From Mycolicibacterium diernhoferi (GTDB taxonomy: Bacteria > Actinomycetota > Actinomycetes > Mycobacteriales > Mycobacteriaceae), in assembly GCF_019456655.1 (NCBI RefSeq), contig NZ_CP080332.1, positions 310,001 to 374,000 of the forward strand: DNA of 64,000 nt, given 5' to 3'. This document shows positions 28,731-37,455 of the stretch, in pieces. The notes under the pieces are model-generated. The model was not told the DNA's origin, searched no databases, and worked only from the letters and a program-made list of their open reading frames with translations. The translations under genes were made by a program, and so were the position numbers. The stretch's first letter is position 1, and every line of letters starts with the position of its first letter.

Positions 28731-30325
28731 GCCGCAACGGGGGGACGGTGGTCGTGGAAACCCTGACTGCGCTGGGGGTTTCGCATGTATTCGGCATACC
28801 CGGGCAGAACGCGCTGGCCCTGTTCGACGCCATCCGGCGCAGCGATCTGCGGTTCGTGAGCTCCCGGGTGGAGAACAACTCGGCGTTCGGCGCCGACGGA
28901 TACGCCAGGGCCACCGGCGAAGTCGGCGTGCTGTTCCTGTCCACCGGGCCCGGGGCACTGACCGCGCTCGGCGCACTACAGGAGGCCCACGCCACCGGGG
29001 TCCCGGTGCTGGTGATCGCCAGCCAGGTGCCCCGCGCCGGCATCGGTCTGCGCCGCGGGATGCTGCACCAACTCGACGACCAGCAACGCAGCGCGACCAA
29101 CGTCACCAAGTCCACCGCGGCGGCCCGCAACGCCGGGGAGATCCCCGGCCTGATCGCCGATGCGTGGGCGCTGGCGCAGTCCGCCCCCGCCGGGCCGGTG
29201 TGGGTGGAGATCCCGCAGGACGTCCTGCTGGAACCGACCGACGTCCCGCCGGTGACCTCCCTGGACCCGGTGCCGCGCCGGCGCACCCCACGTCCGGAAA
29301 CCGTCAGTGCCGCCGCTGATCTGCTGAACAGCGCCGAACGCCCGGTCATCCTGGCCGGCGGGGGAGTGCGCCGGTCCGACGGCGGGCCGCAGGCCCTGGT
29401 CGCGCTCGCCGAGCGACTCGACGCCCCGGTGGTCTGCACCGTGGGCGGCAAGGGGGCCATCGGGTTCGGGCATCCGTTGTCGGCCGGCTCCTGGATCGAG
29501 GACCGTCACACCACCGAGCTTCTGGAGAACGCGGACGTGCTGGTGGCCGTGGGCACCGCGATGGGTGAGGTGACGAGCAACTACTTCACCCTCACCCCGA
29601 AGGGCCGGCTGATCCACATCGACGCCGAACGCCGGGTACTGGAGGCCAATCATCCCGCGCTGGCGGTGCACGCCGACGCCGCGGCCGCGTGCGCGGCCAT
29701 CACCGCGCAGGTGCAACTCCGCTCCGGTGACGGCGCGGCCGCCGCTCGGGATCTGCGTGCTGCGGTACAAGACCGCCTCGCCGGTCAGGACGTCGCCGCC
29801 GAACTGCGACTGATGGCGGATCTGCGCGAGGCGGTACCCACTGCGGCACAGACTTTCTGGGATATGACGATCGCCGGCTACTGGGCCTGGTCGGTCTGGG
29901 ATCCGCGGGACGGTGAGTTCCATTCCGCACAGGGCGCGGGCGGGCTCGGCTTCGCCTTCCCGGCAGCGCTCGCCGCGGCCGTCGGAACCGGGCAGCGGAC
30001 CCTGGCCGTCACGGGGGACGGTGGCGCGATGTACTCCATCGCCGAACTGGCCGCCGCCCGCCAGCACGACGCCGAGGTGACCTGGCTGATCGTGGACGAC
30101 GGAGGCTACGGCATCCTGCGCGAATACATGACCGACGCGTTCGGGGCGGCCACCGCGACCGAGCTCGCGCGGCCCGATTTCGTCGGTCTGGCAACAAGTT
30201 TCGGCATACCCGCTCGGTGCGTGTCACCCGATGACGTCGGCGCCGCCGTCGCCGAATCCTTCACCGGCCGCGGGCCGCAGGTCATCGTCCTGCCCGCACG
30301 ACTGCGGATGTTCGCGGCCACCTGA
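28727..30325 (+). CDS. Thiamine-diphosphate-dependent enzyme (acetolactate synthase/2-oxo acid decarboxylase family)
   Basis: The 532-residue enzyme has the three-domain TPP layout. The N-terminal Pyr domain carries the conserved Glu in [17 protein letters not shown] and a [12 protein letters not shown] strand. A central domain (about 190-320) has [12 protein letters not shown]. The C-terminal PP domain has [15 protein letters not shown] and VDDGGYGIL as the diphosphate/magnesium motif. It is divergent from true acetolactate synthase and lies beside a ureohydrolase. In Pseudomonas the arginine transaminase pathway uses such an enzyme (AruI, 2-ketoarginine decarboxylase) upstream of guanidinobutyrase. 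That role is inferred; benzoylformate-type or other 2-oxo acid decarboxylation is possible. Confidence 0.85.
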   Translation: MSRNGGTVVVETLTALGVSHVFGIPGQNALALFDAIRRSDLRFVSSRVENNSAFGADGYARATGEVGVLFLSTGPGALTALGALQEAHATGVPVLVIASQVPRAGIGLRRGMLHQLDDQQRSATNVTKSTAAARNAGEIPGLIADAWALAQSAPAGPVWVEIPQDVLLEPTDVPPVTSLDPVPRRRTPRPETVSAAADLLNSAERPVILAGGGVRRSDGGPQALVALAERLDAPVVCTVGGKGAIGFGHPLSAGSWIEDRHTTELLENADVLVAVGTAMGEVTSNYFTLTPKGRLIHIDAERRVLEANHPALAVHADAAAACAAITAQVQLRSGDGAAAARDLRAAVQDRLAGQDVAAELRLMADLREAVPTAAQTFWDMTIAGYWAWSVWDPRDGEFHSAQGAGGLGFAFPAALAAAVGTGQRTLAVTGDGGAMYSIAELAAARQHDAEVTWLIVDDGGYGILREYMTDAFGAATATELARPDFVGLATSFGIPARCVSPDDVGAAVAESFTGRGPQVIVLPARLRMFAAT

Positions 30326-30339
30326 CAGGGGAGTCCACC

Positions 30340-31809
30340 ATGGGGAAACCACTCGATATCGCCATCATCGTCGTCTATCTGGCCGCGATGCTGGCCTTCG
30401 GATTCTGGGGGAAGACCAGGACCAAGGACTCCGCCGACTTCCTGGTCGCCGGGCGCCGGCTCGGCCCGGCGCTCTACACCGGCACGATGGCCGCCGTGGT
30501 GCTCGGCGGGGCGTCCACAGTCGGCGGTATCGGACTGGGCTACAAGTACGGCATCTCTGGGATGTGGCTGGTGGTGGCGATCGCGGCCGGCCTGCTCGCG
30601 CTGAGCCTGTTCTTCGCCGGACGGATCCAGCGGTTACGCGTCTACACGGTGGCCCAGATGCTGCGGCTGCGCTACGGGGTGGACGCCACCTCGACGTCCG
30701 GGGTGGTGATGGCGGCCTACACGCTGATGCTGTCGGTGACCTCGACCATCGCCTACGCCACCGTGTTCAACGTCCTGTTCGGGACCAACCGCACCGTTTC
30801 GGTGATCATCGGCGGCGCCATCGTGATGCTGTACTCCTCGATCGGCGGTATGTGGTCGATCACGCTCACCGACATGGTGCAGTTCGTCCTCAAGACCATC
30901 GGGATCTTCGTCCTGCTGCTGCCCTTCGCGCTGCACCGGGCCGGCGGTTTCGCCGGCATCCGGGAACGGGCCGGGGATGCGGCATTCGACCTCGGCGCCA
31001 TCGGAACCGCAACGATCATCACCTATTTCGTGGTGTACAGCTTCGGCATGCTGATCGGCCAGGACATCTGGCAGCGGGTGTTCACCGCCCGGTCGCCGGG
31101 GGTGGCCAAATGGGGCGGCGCCACCGCCGCGGTCTACTGCCTGCTCTACGGGGTCGCCGGTGCGGTGATCGGGATGGCGGCGTCGACCTTCCTGCCCGAT
31201 ATCGAGGCCAAGGACGACGTCTACGCCCAGATCGCCGAGACCATCCTGCCGGTCGGCATCAGCGGACTGGCGCTGGCGGCGGCGGTCGCGGCCATGATGT
31301 CCACCGCCTCGGGTGCCCTGATCGCCACCGCGACGGTGGCCCGCACCGACGTGAAACCGTTGCTGCGCAGGGTCATCGGCCACGGCGAGCCCGAGAACGG
31401 CCGGGACGGCGTGGACGATGTGCACGGTGACCGGCTCTACGTCGTGGTGCTGGGCGTACTGGTCATCGTGATCGCGGCGCTGCTCAACGATGTCGTCGCC
31501 GCGCTCACCATCGCCTACGACATCCTGGTCGGCGGGCTGCTGGTGGCCATCCTGGGCGGGTTCGTCTGGAAACGCGCCACCGGCGCCGGGGCGCTCTGGT
31601 CGATGGCGGTCGGCACCGTCGTCACACTGGGCACCATGGCCGTGGTGGGCGATGTGCTCGCCAACGAGCCGATCTACTACGGTCTGGCCGCCAGTCTGAT
31701 CGTGTACGTGGTCGCCAGCCTGCTGACCCCGCCCACACCCGCGAACGTGCTGCAGGTGTGGAACGACCGGCTGGCCGGACGCGACCAGCCGAGCCCGGTC
31801 AGCGCCTAG
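30340..31809 (+). CDS. Sodium:solute symporter (SSS family)
   Basis: The 489-residue protein has about 13 transmembrane helices. SSS hallmarks are the FLVAGRRLGP entry, GGASTVGGIGLGYKYG, a RYGVDATS loop, and the AMMSTASGALIATATVARTD helix-eight region with Ser residues for sodium. It would import a small solute such as an amino acid, polyamine or guanidino acid with sodium. It is the last gene of the permease/ureohydrolase/TPP operon, 14 bases after the TPP gene, with AGGGGAG as ribosome site. It is convergent with the SDR gene, 6 bases between stops. Confidence 0.9.
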   Translation: MGKPLDIAIIVVYLAAMLAFGFWGKTRTKDSADFLVAGRRLGPALYTGTMAAVVLGGASTVGGIGLGYKYGISGMWLVVAIAAGLLALSLFFAGRIQRLRVYTVAQMLRLRYGVDATSTSGVVMAAYTLMLSVTSTIAYATVFNVLFGTNRTVSVIIGGAIVMLYSSIGGMWSITLTDMVQFVLKTIGIFVLLLPFALHRAGGFAGIRERAGDAAFDLGAIGTATIITYFVVYSFGMLIGQDIWQRVFTARSPGVAKWGGATAAVYCLLYGVAGAVIGMAASTFLPDIEAKDDVYAQIAETILPVGISGLALAAAVAAMMSTASGALIATATVARTDVKPLLRRVIGHGEPENGRDGVDDVHGDRLYVVVLGVLVIVIAALLNDVVAALTIAYDILVGGLLVAILGGFVWKRATGAGALWSMAVGTVVTLGTMAVVGDVLANEPIYYGLAASLIVYVVASLLTPPTPANVLQVWNDRLAGRDQPSPVSA

Positions 31810-31815
31810 GGACGG

Positions 31816-32547
31816 TCACGGCTCGAAGCCGCTCAAGGCCTCTGCCGCAGCGGCATTGAGCTCCTCGGCGCCGGCCCCCAGTAGCGACTTGATCAACCGG
31901 GTCTGCTCGTCGGCAAGCACCTCGAAGGCGCCGGTGGCCACCCCGTCGTAGGCCTGCGCGACGACATCGTCGGGGCTGACCTTGGGAAAATCCCAGCGCG
32001 CCGACATCGCCGTATCGATCATCCCGACCAGCAGCCCGGTCACCGCGGTGTGTTGGCCGGCCAACTCGGTGCGCAGGGCGTTGGTCGCCGACCAGGCAGC
32101 CGCCTTGGAGGCCGCGTAGGCCGTCGGCAGCGGCAGCCACGCCGACAGCGACAGCACGTTGAGGATGGCGCCACCGCCATTGGCCGCCAGCACCGGCGCG
32201 AAGGCGCGAGCTACCCGCAGCGTGCCGTGGTAGTTGGTCTCGAAGACCCGCTTGGTGATCTCCTCGTCCTGGGTGAGCATCGACCGGTCGTCGGCCGGGG
32301 CGATCGCGGCGTTGTTGACCAACAGGTCGACGTCGGAGGCGGTCTCGGCCGCGGCAGCGACCGAGACCAGGTCCGTCAGGTCCAGGGCCAGCGGCACGAT
32401 GCGCCGATCCTCCCAGGGATGCGGCCGCCGCGCGGTGGCGTACACGCGCGCCGCTCCGCGATCGAGGGCCTGGCGTACGAACTCTGTGCCGAGCCCCCCG
32501 TTGGCGCCGGTCACCAGTACTGTCCTGCCGTCCAACCGTTCTGTCAT
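31816..32547 (-). CDS. SDR-family oxidoreductase
   Basis: The 243-residue short-chain dehydrogenase has TGANGGLG for NAD(P) binding (about 14-21), NNAAIAP, a Ser in LSLSAWLP, and the catalytic YAASK. Variation after residue 190 suggests a small carbonyl or alcohol substrate. ATG 32547 is chosen because GAGGACA lies just before it. The gene is divergent from a TetR regulator and two strong palindromes lie between them, so it is almost certainly repressed by that TetR. Its use is probably detoxification or oxidation of the unknown inducer. Confidence 0.9.
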   Translation of the reverse strand: MTERLDGRTVLVTGANGGLGTEFVRQALDRGAARVYATARRPHPWEDRRIVPLALDLTDLVSVAAAAETASDVDLLVNNAAIAPADDRSMLTQDEEITKRVFETNYHGTLRVARAFAPVLAANGGGAILNVLSLSAWLPLPTAYAASKAAAWSATNALRTELAGQHTAVTGLLVGMIDTAMSARWDFPKVSPDDVVAQAYDGVATGAFEVLADEQTRLIKSLLGAGAEELNAAAAEALSGFEP

Positions 32548-32575
32548 GGCATGTCCTCGCTGCACCTAGACTAAC

Positions 32576-32590
32576 TGGGGAGCTTCCCCA
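32576..32590. promoter_or_regulatory. TetR operator 1
   Basis: TGGGGA (32576-32581) and TCCCCA (32585-32590) are inverted around GCT. The same core is found in the longer palindrome 25 bases away (centre to centre), between the SDR and TetR genes. Confidence 0.75.
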
Positions 32591-32595
32591 TCTAC

Positions 32596-32620
32596 ATATC
32601 TGGGGAATGTCCCCAGATAT
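32596..32620. promoter_or_regulatory. TetR operator 2, perfect 11-bp-arm palindrome
   Basis: ATATCTGGGGA (32596-32606) is perfectly mirrored by TCCCCAGATAT (32610-32620) around ATG. The core TGGGGA-N3-TCCCCA is shared with operator 1. An ATG at 32607 lies inside this site, so it is not used as start; the TetR gene begins at GTG 32640. Confidence 0.85.
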
Positions 32621-32639
32621 TCCCTCGGAGGTGGACCCC

Positions 32640-33224
32640 GTGAAGCAGGCCGGCAACAGGCCGATGCGTGCCGACGCGCGGCGCAACCGCGCGGCGATCC
32701 TGCGGGCCGCCCGCGCGGCGTTCGAGGCCGACGGGATCTTTGCCCCGCTCGACGGGATCGCGACCGCGGCCGAAGTGGGCAACGCGACGCTCTACCGCAA
32801 CTTCCCGACCCGGGAGGATCTGCTCTCCGCCGTCATCGAGGACAGCGTGCGCGACCTGCTCGAGCAGTCGCAGACCTACGCGCGTGAACTCACCGCACCG
32901 GAGGCGTTGCGGGAGTGGCTCTTTCGGGTCACCTGGGGGCTGCGGATCTGGCACGACCTGCCGACCTGCATCGCCACCGCGCACGCGCACGAGAACCCCG
33001 AATCGCCGGTGCAGACCGTGCTGACCCGGCTGATCGAGCGTACCGAGCACTTCCTGGCACCGGTTCGGGCGGGAGGTGCGGCCGAGGTGGGAGCGGAGGA
33101 AGTCTTCCAACTCGTCACGGCGATGTCCTGGGCAGTGGACCGCTATGGCGACGACCCACCCCGCGCCCGGGCGCGGGTCCGGTTGGCGACCGCGGGTGTC
33201 TTCCTCCCGGCGCACGCCCGGTAG
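32640..33224 (+). CDS. TetR-family regulator of the SDR/TetR divergon
   Basis: The 194-residue repressor has a TetR_N domain (about 8-55: MRADARRNRAAILRAARAAFEADG, PLDGIATAAEVGNATLYRNF with TREDLLSAV) and a helical ligand domain containing the TWGLRIWHDLPTC stretch. GTG 32640 is chosen because GGAGGTGG sits seven bases before it and because the alternative ATG at 32607 falls inside the palindromic operator. Divergent from the SDR gene with two operators, so autoregulation and control of the SDR are likely. The inducer is unknown. Confidence 0.92.
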   Translation: MKQAGNRPMRADARRNRAAILRAARAAFEADGIFAPLDGIATAAEVGNATLYRNFPTREDLLSAVIEDSVRDLLEQSQTYARELTAPEALREWLFRVTWGLRIWHDLPTCIATAHAHENPESPVQTVLTRLIERTEHFLAPVRAGGAAEVGAEEVFQLVTAMSWAVDRYGDDPPRARARVRLATAGVFLPAHAR

Positions 33225-33281
33225 GACGGTTGGGTCCCGGCGCGCCGGTTCATACCGGCCCGCTCCGGGTATCCCGCGCCG

Positions 33282-33677
33282 ATGTGGAAGGTGCACCGGG
33301 ACATCGACGCGGACCCGGAGACGGTGTGGCAGATCCTCACTGATCTGGACGCGTGGCCGCGCTGGGGTCCGACCGTGTCCCGGGCCCAACTCGACGGCAC
33401 CGCGATCCTGCTGGGCGCGACCGGGCGGGTCTGGACGCCGGTCGCGGTGCCGCTGCCGTTCGTGATCACCGAGCTCGATCCCGGCCGGACCTGGGGCTGG
33501 GATGTCGCCGGGATACCGGCCACCCGGCACGGGGTGGCGCCCCGCGGGAACGGCTGCCGGGTGTGGATGAGTGCCCCGGTGTGGGCGCCGGCGTACCTGC
33601 CGATACTCGCGGTGGCGCTGCGGCGCATCGAATCGATGGCCCGTGCCGCCGCGAATGCCGGACCTGGCCGTCCCTGA
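33282..33677 (+). CDS. SRPBCC-family lipid/hydrophobe-binding protein
   Basis: The 131-residue protein matches the START/SRPBCC fold: a first strand WKVHRDIDADPETVWQILTDLDAWPRWGP, a middle VPLPFVITELDPGRTWGWDV and a C-terminal long helix (YLPILAVALRRIESMARAAA). Such proteins bind hydrophobic ligands such as lipids or polyketides in a cavity. It lies 57 bases after the TetR gene on the same strand, and its stop region overlaps the start of the following glycosyltransferase-like gene by 23 bases. That suggests coupling to an envelope-lipid locus. Confidence 0.8.
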   Translation: MWKVHRDIDADPETVWQILTDLDAWPRWGPTVSRAQLDGTAILLGATGRVWTPVAVPLPFVITELDPGRTWGWDVAGIPATRHGVAPRGNGCRVWMSAPVWAPAYLPILAVALRRIESMARAAANAGPGRP

Positions 33678-35220
33678 CCGGCCCCCGGCTCGCCCGGGGT
33701 CGGCGGACGTGCGCGGTCGGGCCGACGCGCTGCTGTCGGGCACCCTCGCCTTCGTCATCAGTGTCCTCGGCGCGGGCCGCCCGTCGCTCTGGGTCGACGA
33801 GGCCGCCACGGTGTCGGCAACCGACCGTCCGCTCGCGGAGCTGTGGAGGCTGCTGCACAGCGTCGATGCCGTGCACGGGTTGTACTACCTGTTGCTGCAT
33901 GGCTGGTCGGCGCTGACGCCGCCCGGGGAACTGTGGCTGCGGCTGCCCAGCGCGGTGCTGGTGGGGGTGGCGGCGGCCGGGGTGGTCGTCCTGGGACGGC
34001 AGCTGTCGACGCGGTCGGTGAGCCTCGCCGCGGCGGTGGTGTTCGCGCTGTTGCCGCGCACCACCTGGGCGGGCATCGAGGCCCGGCCGTATGCGCTGAC
34101 CATGGCCTGTGCCGTGTGGTTGACGGTGCTGCTGATCGTCGCCGTCCGGCGCGGGTCCGTCGGACTGTGGGCCGCATACGGATTGGGGCTCATCGCATCG
34201 GTCGGCGTGAACGTGATGGTGCTGCTGATCCTGGTGCCGCACGCCGTCGTGGTGATCGGTGCGGCGCCGACCCGCCGGGCCCGGACGGCGTGGATGGCGA
34301 CCGTCGCGGCGGCGGCGCCCGCCGTGGTGGCGCTGGTGGTGGTGCTCACCAGCCAGCAGGGGCAGGTCAGCTGGATCTGGCCGGTCGGCCCGGCGACCGC
34401 CGGGCAGATCTTCGCCGAGCAGTACTTCCCGTCGGTGTACTCGGACAGCGTGCGCGCCGTCGGGCCCGGCCGGCAGCAGTTCACCGCCGAGCAACTGGCG
34501 GTGGCCATGCGGGCATGGATGCGCGTTGTGCCGCTGATCAGCCTGGTCATCGTGCTGGCGGTGGTCGCCGGGTGGAAGCGGCATCGCGGGACCGCGGTAA
34601 TCCCCACCGGTGCACGACTGTTGGTTGCGGTGTCGGCGACCTGGATCCTGGCACCGACCGTGCTGCTGGTCGGGTTCTCGGCGTTCGTCCGGCCGCTCTA
34701 CCAACCGCACTACCTCGCGTTCAGTACGCCCGCGCTGGCCCTGCTGATCGGTCTCGGTGTCGTGGTGGTGGGGCGCGACCACCGCCGGATCGGCGTCATC
34801 CTGGCACTGCTGGCCGTGGCGGCGGCACCGAACTACCTCGCCCAGCGAGGCCCGTACGCCAAGTACGGGTCCGATTACAGCCAGGTCGCCGGGGTACTCG
34901 CCGCGCACTCCGCCCCCGGGGAGTGTCTGTCCGTCGTCGGTGCGGACAGCGGGTCGACGGCCGACGGCCTGGCGGGCGCCCGCCTGATCCACCGCGACCG
35001 GCTGGTCGACATCGGAACGGATGAATCGGCCCGGCAACGGGATTCGCTGTTCGGTTCCCGGCTTCCAGACCACGAGCGACCGATCGGCGACTGTGCGGTG
35101 GTGTGGGTCGTCACCGTCACCGCCACCGCCGACGGCCGACCGGCAACGCCCGGATTCCGGGTGCAGCAGCAATGGCAGGTCAACCAGAGCACGGTGGCCA
35201 AGGAGGTCCGCGTCCGATGA
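33655..35220 (+). CDS. GT-C-type membrane glycosyltransferase (GT39-like)
   Basis: This polytopic membrane protein (521 residues from ATG 33655) has about ten transmembrane helices. A WVDEAATVS motif early in the sequence corresponds to the acidic DE pair of GT-C glycosyltransferases that use polyprenyl-phosphate sugars. A GIEARPYALTMA helix and a large C-terminal extracytoplasmic part follow. It probably transfers a sugar, such as mannose or arabinose, outside the membrane. GTG 33709 is an alternative start nearer the first helix. It overlaps the SRPBCC gene by 23 bases and the MMPL gene by 4, so translation is coupled. Confidence 0.78.
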   Translation: MPDLAVPDRPPARPGSADVRGRADALLSGTLAFVISVLGAGRPSLWVDEAATVSATDRPLAELWRLLHSVDAVHGLYYLLLHGWSALTPPGELWLRLPSAVLVGVAAAGVVVLGRQLSTRSVSLAAAVVFALLPRTTWAGIEARPYALTMACAVWLTVLLIVAVRRGSVGLWAAYGLGLIASVGVNVMVLLILVPHAVVVIGAAPTRRARTAWMATVAAAAPAVVALVVVLTSQQGQVSWIWPVGPATAGQIFAEQYFPSVYSDSVRAVGPGRQQFTAEQLAVAMRAWMRVVPLISLVIVLAVVAGWKRHRGTAVIPTGARLLVAVSATWILAPTVLLVGFSAFVRPLYQPHYLAFSTPALALLIGLGVVVVGRDHRRIGVILALLAVAAAPNYLAQRGPYAKYGSDYSQVAGVLAAHSAPGECLSVVGADSGSTADGLAGARLIHRDRLVDIGTDESARQRDSLFGSRLPDHERPIGDCAVVWVVTVTATADGRPATPGFRVQQQWQVNQSTVAKEVRVR

Positions 35221-37388
35221 TGCTGGACAGGATCGCGGGCTGGGCGCTACGGGCGCCCAAACGGGTGGCCGGCATCGCCGCACTCGTGGCGGTGGCCGCG
35301 GCGATCGTCGGGGTGCCCGTCGCCGCGCATCTGACCGCCGGGGGATTTCAGGACCCGGCCGCCGAATCGGCGCGGGCCAACCGGACCCTGACCGAGGTCT
35401 TCGGCAAGAGCGAGGTCCAGCTGGTGCTGGTGGTGGGCCGCGCCGACGGGCGGACCACCGCGCCCGTGGAAGCCGCCGGGCGCCAGATGGTGGGCCTGCT
35501 TGAGCGCAGCCCCGAAGTCATCGGCGTGATCTCGCCGTGGACATCACCGCCGCAGATCGCCCGGGCGCTCGACGGGCCGGACGGGTCCGGTCTGGTCATC
35601 GCCGACCTGCGTGGCGGGGAGAGCCGAGCGCCCGGATACGGCAAGGAACTCGTCGCGGCCATCGACACCGAGATCCTTCCGCAGTTCCCCGGGGTGCGAG
35701 TGCAGGCGGGCGGATCGGCGATGGTCTTCGCGCAGATCACCGACCAGACGTTGCGTGACGTGCTGATCATGGAGTCCATCGCGGTGCCGCTCAGCCTGCT
35801 GGTCCTGGTGTGGGTGTTCGGCGGGCTGCTGGCCTCCACCCTGCCCTTGATCGTCGCGGCCGCCGCCATCGCCGGGACACTGGCGGTGCTGCGCGGCATC
35901 ACGCTGTGGACCGATGTGTCGATCTTCGCGTTGAGTCTCGCGACAGCACTGGGATTCGCGCTCGCCGTCGACTACACGCTGCTGATCCTGAGCCGGTACC
36001 GCGACGAACGTGCCGACGGCGTCGACCGCGATCAGGCGGTCCGTGCCACGATGCGCACGGCGGGCCGCACCATCGTGTTCTCGGCGTTCATCGTCACCCT
36101 GTCGATGGCCACCATGGTGCTGTTTCCCATCCCGTTCCTGCGGTCGTTCGCCTACGCGGGGGTGGCGACGGTGTCGCTGTGTGCGCTGACGGCACTGATC
36201 CTCACACCGGCGGGCATCATCCTGTTCGGCGAGCGCCTGGCGATCCGACCCGGTCGGAATGGCAAACCCGAAGTGCAACAGGGATTCTGGTATCGAAGTA
36301 CCGCGTTCGTCATCCGCCACGCGCTGGTCCTCGGGCTGGGCGGATTCGCGGTCCTGGTACTGGTGGGCGCGCCCTTCCTGGACGCCCGGTGGGGTAACCC
36401 CGACGACCGGGCCCTGCCCCGCTCGGCGTCGGCCCACCAGGTCGGCGACATCCTGCGCGCGCAGTTCCCGGGCCGCTCCGGGACCGAGAGCATCGTGGTG
36501 GTACCCGACGCGCAGGGCCTCACTCCGGCGGACTGGAATCGATACTCCGCGGCGGCGTCCCGGGTCGGCGGTGTGCTGGGGGTGTCCGGTCCGACCGGGA
36601 CATTCGCCCAGGGCCGCATGATCGGGCCACCGGCCGGCGGCACCGAGACCCGTTCCGGCAGCGCCTACCTGACCGTCACCGGTGCGGCGGCCCTCTTCTC
36701 GGAAGCGTCCGAGACCCAGCTGCAGAGTCTGCGGGCACTGCCCGGGCCGGGCGGGCGTGCGGTGGACATCACCGGCGCCGCCGCGGTGAACAGCGACGGT
36801 GTGCAGGCGATCGGCGCCCGGTTGCCGGTGGTGCTCGGCCTCATGGCGGTGGTCATCTTCGTGGTGCTGTTCGCCCTGACCGGCAGTGTCGTGTTGCCGC
36901 TGAAGGCGTTGGTGCTCAACACCCTGTCGCTGTCCGCGGCGTTCGGCGCGCTGGTGTGGATCTTCCAGGACGGCCATCTCGGGGCGTTCGGGACCACACC
37001 GACCGGCACCCTGGTGGCCACCATCCCGGTGCTGTTGTTCTGTATCGCCTTCGGGCTGTCGATGGACTACGAGGTGTTCCTGCTGGCCCGCATCCGGGAG
37101 TTCTGGCTGGAGCAACGCGATCAGGACCGCAGCATCACCTTGGGGCTCGCGCACACCGGGCGGGTGGTCACCGCGGCGGCGTTGATCATGTCCATCTCCT
37201 TCGCCGGACTGATCGCCGCGCAGGTGTCCTTCATGCGGATGTTCGGCGTCGGACTCGTCCTGGCCGTGCTGGTCGACGCCACTCTGGTGCGCATGGTGAT
37301 GCTGCCCGCATTCATGCACCTGCTGGGGCGGTGGAACTGGTGGGCGCCGCAGTTCCTGCGACGACCGGAGAAATCTCTGCGTCCCTGA
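35217..37388 (+). CDS. MMPL-family RND transporter (non-classical, 723 residues)
   Basis: The 723-residue transporter has two MMPL halves. The first TM is near 15-32, then come the cluster TM2-6 (about 185-350) and TM7-12 from about 530. Proton-relay Asp-Tyr pairs are in LAVDYTLLILSRYRDE and GLSMDYEVFLLARIRE. It lacks the long periplasmic loops and coiled coil of true MmpL4/5 proteins and is shorter, as in actinobacterial MMPL exporters such as YdgH-like members. AGGAGGT sits 9 bases before the ATG. It overlaps the glycosyltransferase stop (ATGA), so it likely exports that enzyme's product, a glycolipid or its precursor. Confidence 0.88.
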   Translation: MMLDRIAGWALRAPKRVAGIAALVAVAAAIVGVPVAAHLTAGGFQDPAAESARANRTLTEVFGKSEVQLVLVVGRADGRTTAPVEAAGRQMVGLLERSPEVIGVISPWTSPPQIARALDGPDGSGLVIADLRGGESRAPGYGKELVAAIDTEILPQFPGVRVQAGGSAMVFAQITDQTLRDVLIMESIAVPLSLLVLVWVFGGLLASTLPLIVAAAAIAGTLAVLRGITLWTDVSIFALSLATALGFALAVDYTLLILSRYRDERADGVDRDQAVRATMRTAGRTIVFSAFIVTLSMATMVLFPIPFLRSFAYAGVATVSLCALTALILTPAGIILFGERLAIRPGRNGKPEVQQGFWYRSTAFVIRHALVLGLGGFAVLVLVGAPFLDARWGNPDDRALPRSASAHQVGDILRAQFPGRSGTESIVVVPDAQGLTPADWNRYSAAASRVGGVLGVSGPTGTFAQGRMIGPPAGGTETRSGSAYLTVTGAAALFSEASETQLQSLRALPGPGGRAVDITGAAAVNSDGVQAIGARLPVVLGLMAVVIFVVLFALTGSVVLPLKALVLNTLSLSAAFGALVWIFQDGHLGAFGTTPTGTLVATIPVLLFCIAFGLSMDYEVFLLARIREFWLEQRDQDRSITLGLAHTGRVVTAAALIMSISFAGLIAAQVSFMRMFGVGLVLAVLVDATLVRMVMLPAFMHLLGRWNWWAPQFLRRPEKSLRP

Positions 37389-37455
37389 ACCCATCCGGCC
37401 CGCAGCCGGTTCCGAATCCCCTCATACATCGACGACGCAGGAGGAGGGCTACGCC

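Noticed and set aside
32607..32639. ATG 32607 as start of the TetR gene
   Set aside because: It is inside the perfect palindromic operator and lacks a ribosome site, while GTG 32640 has GGAGGTGG at good spacing.
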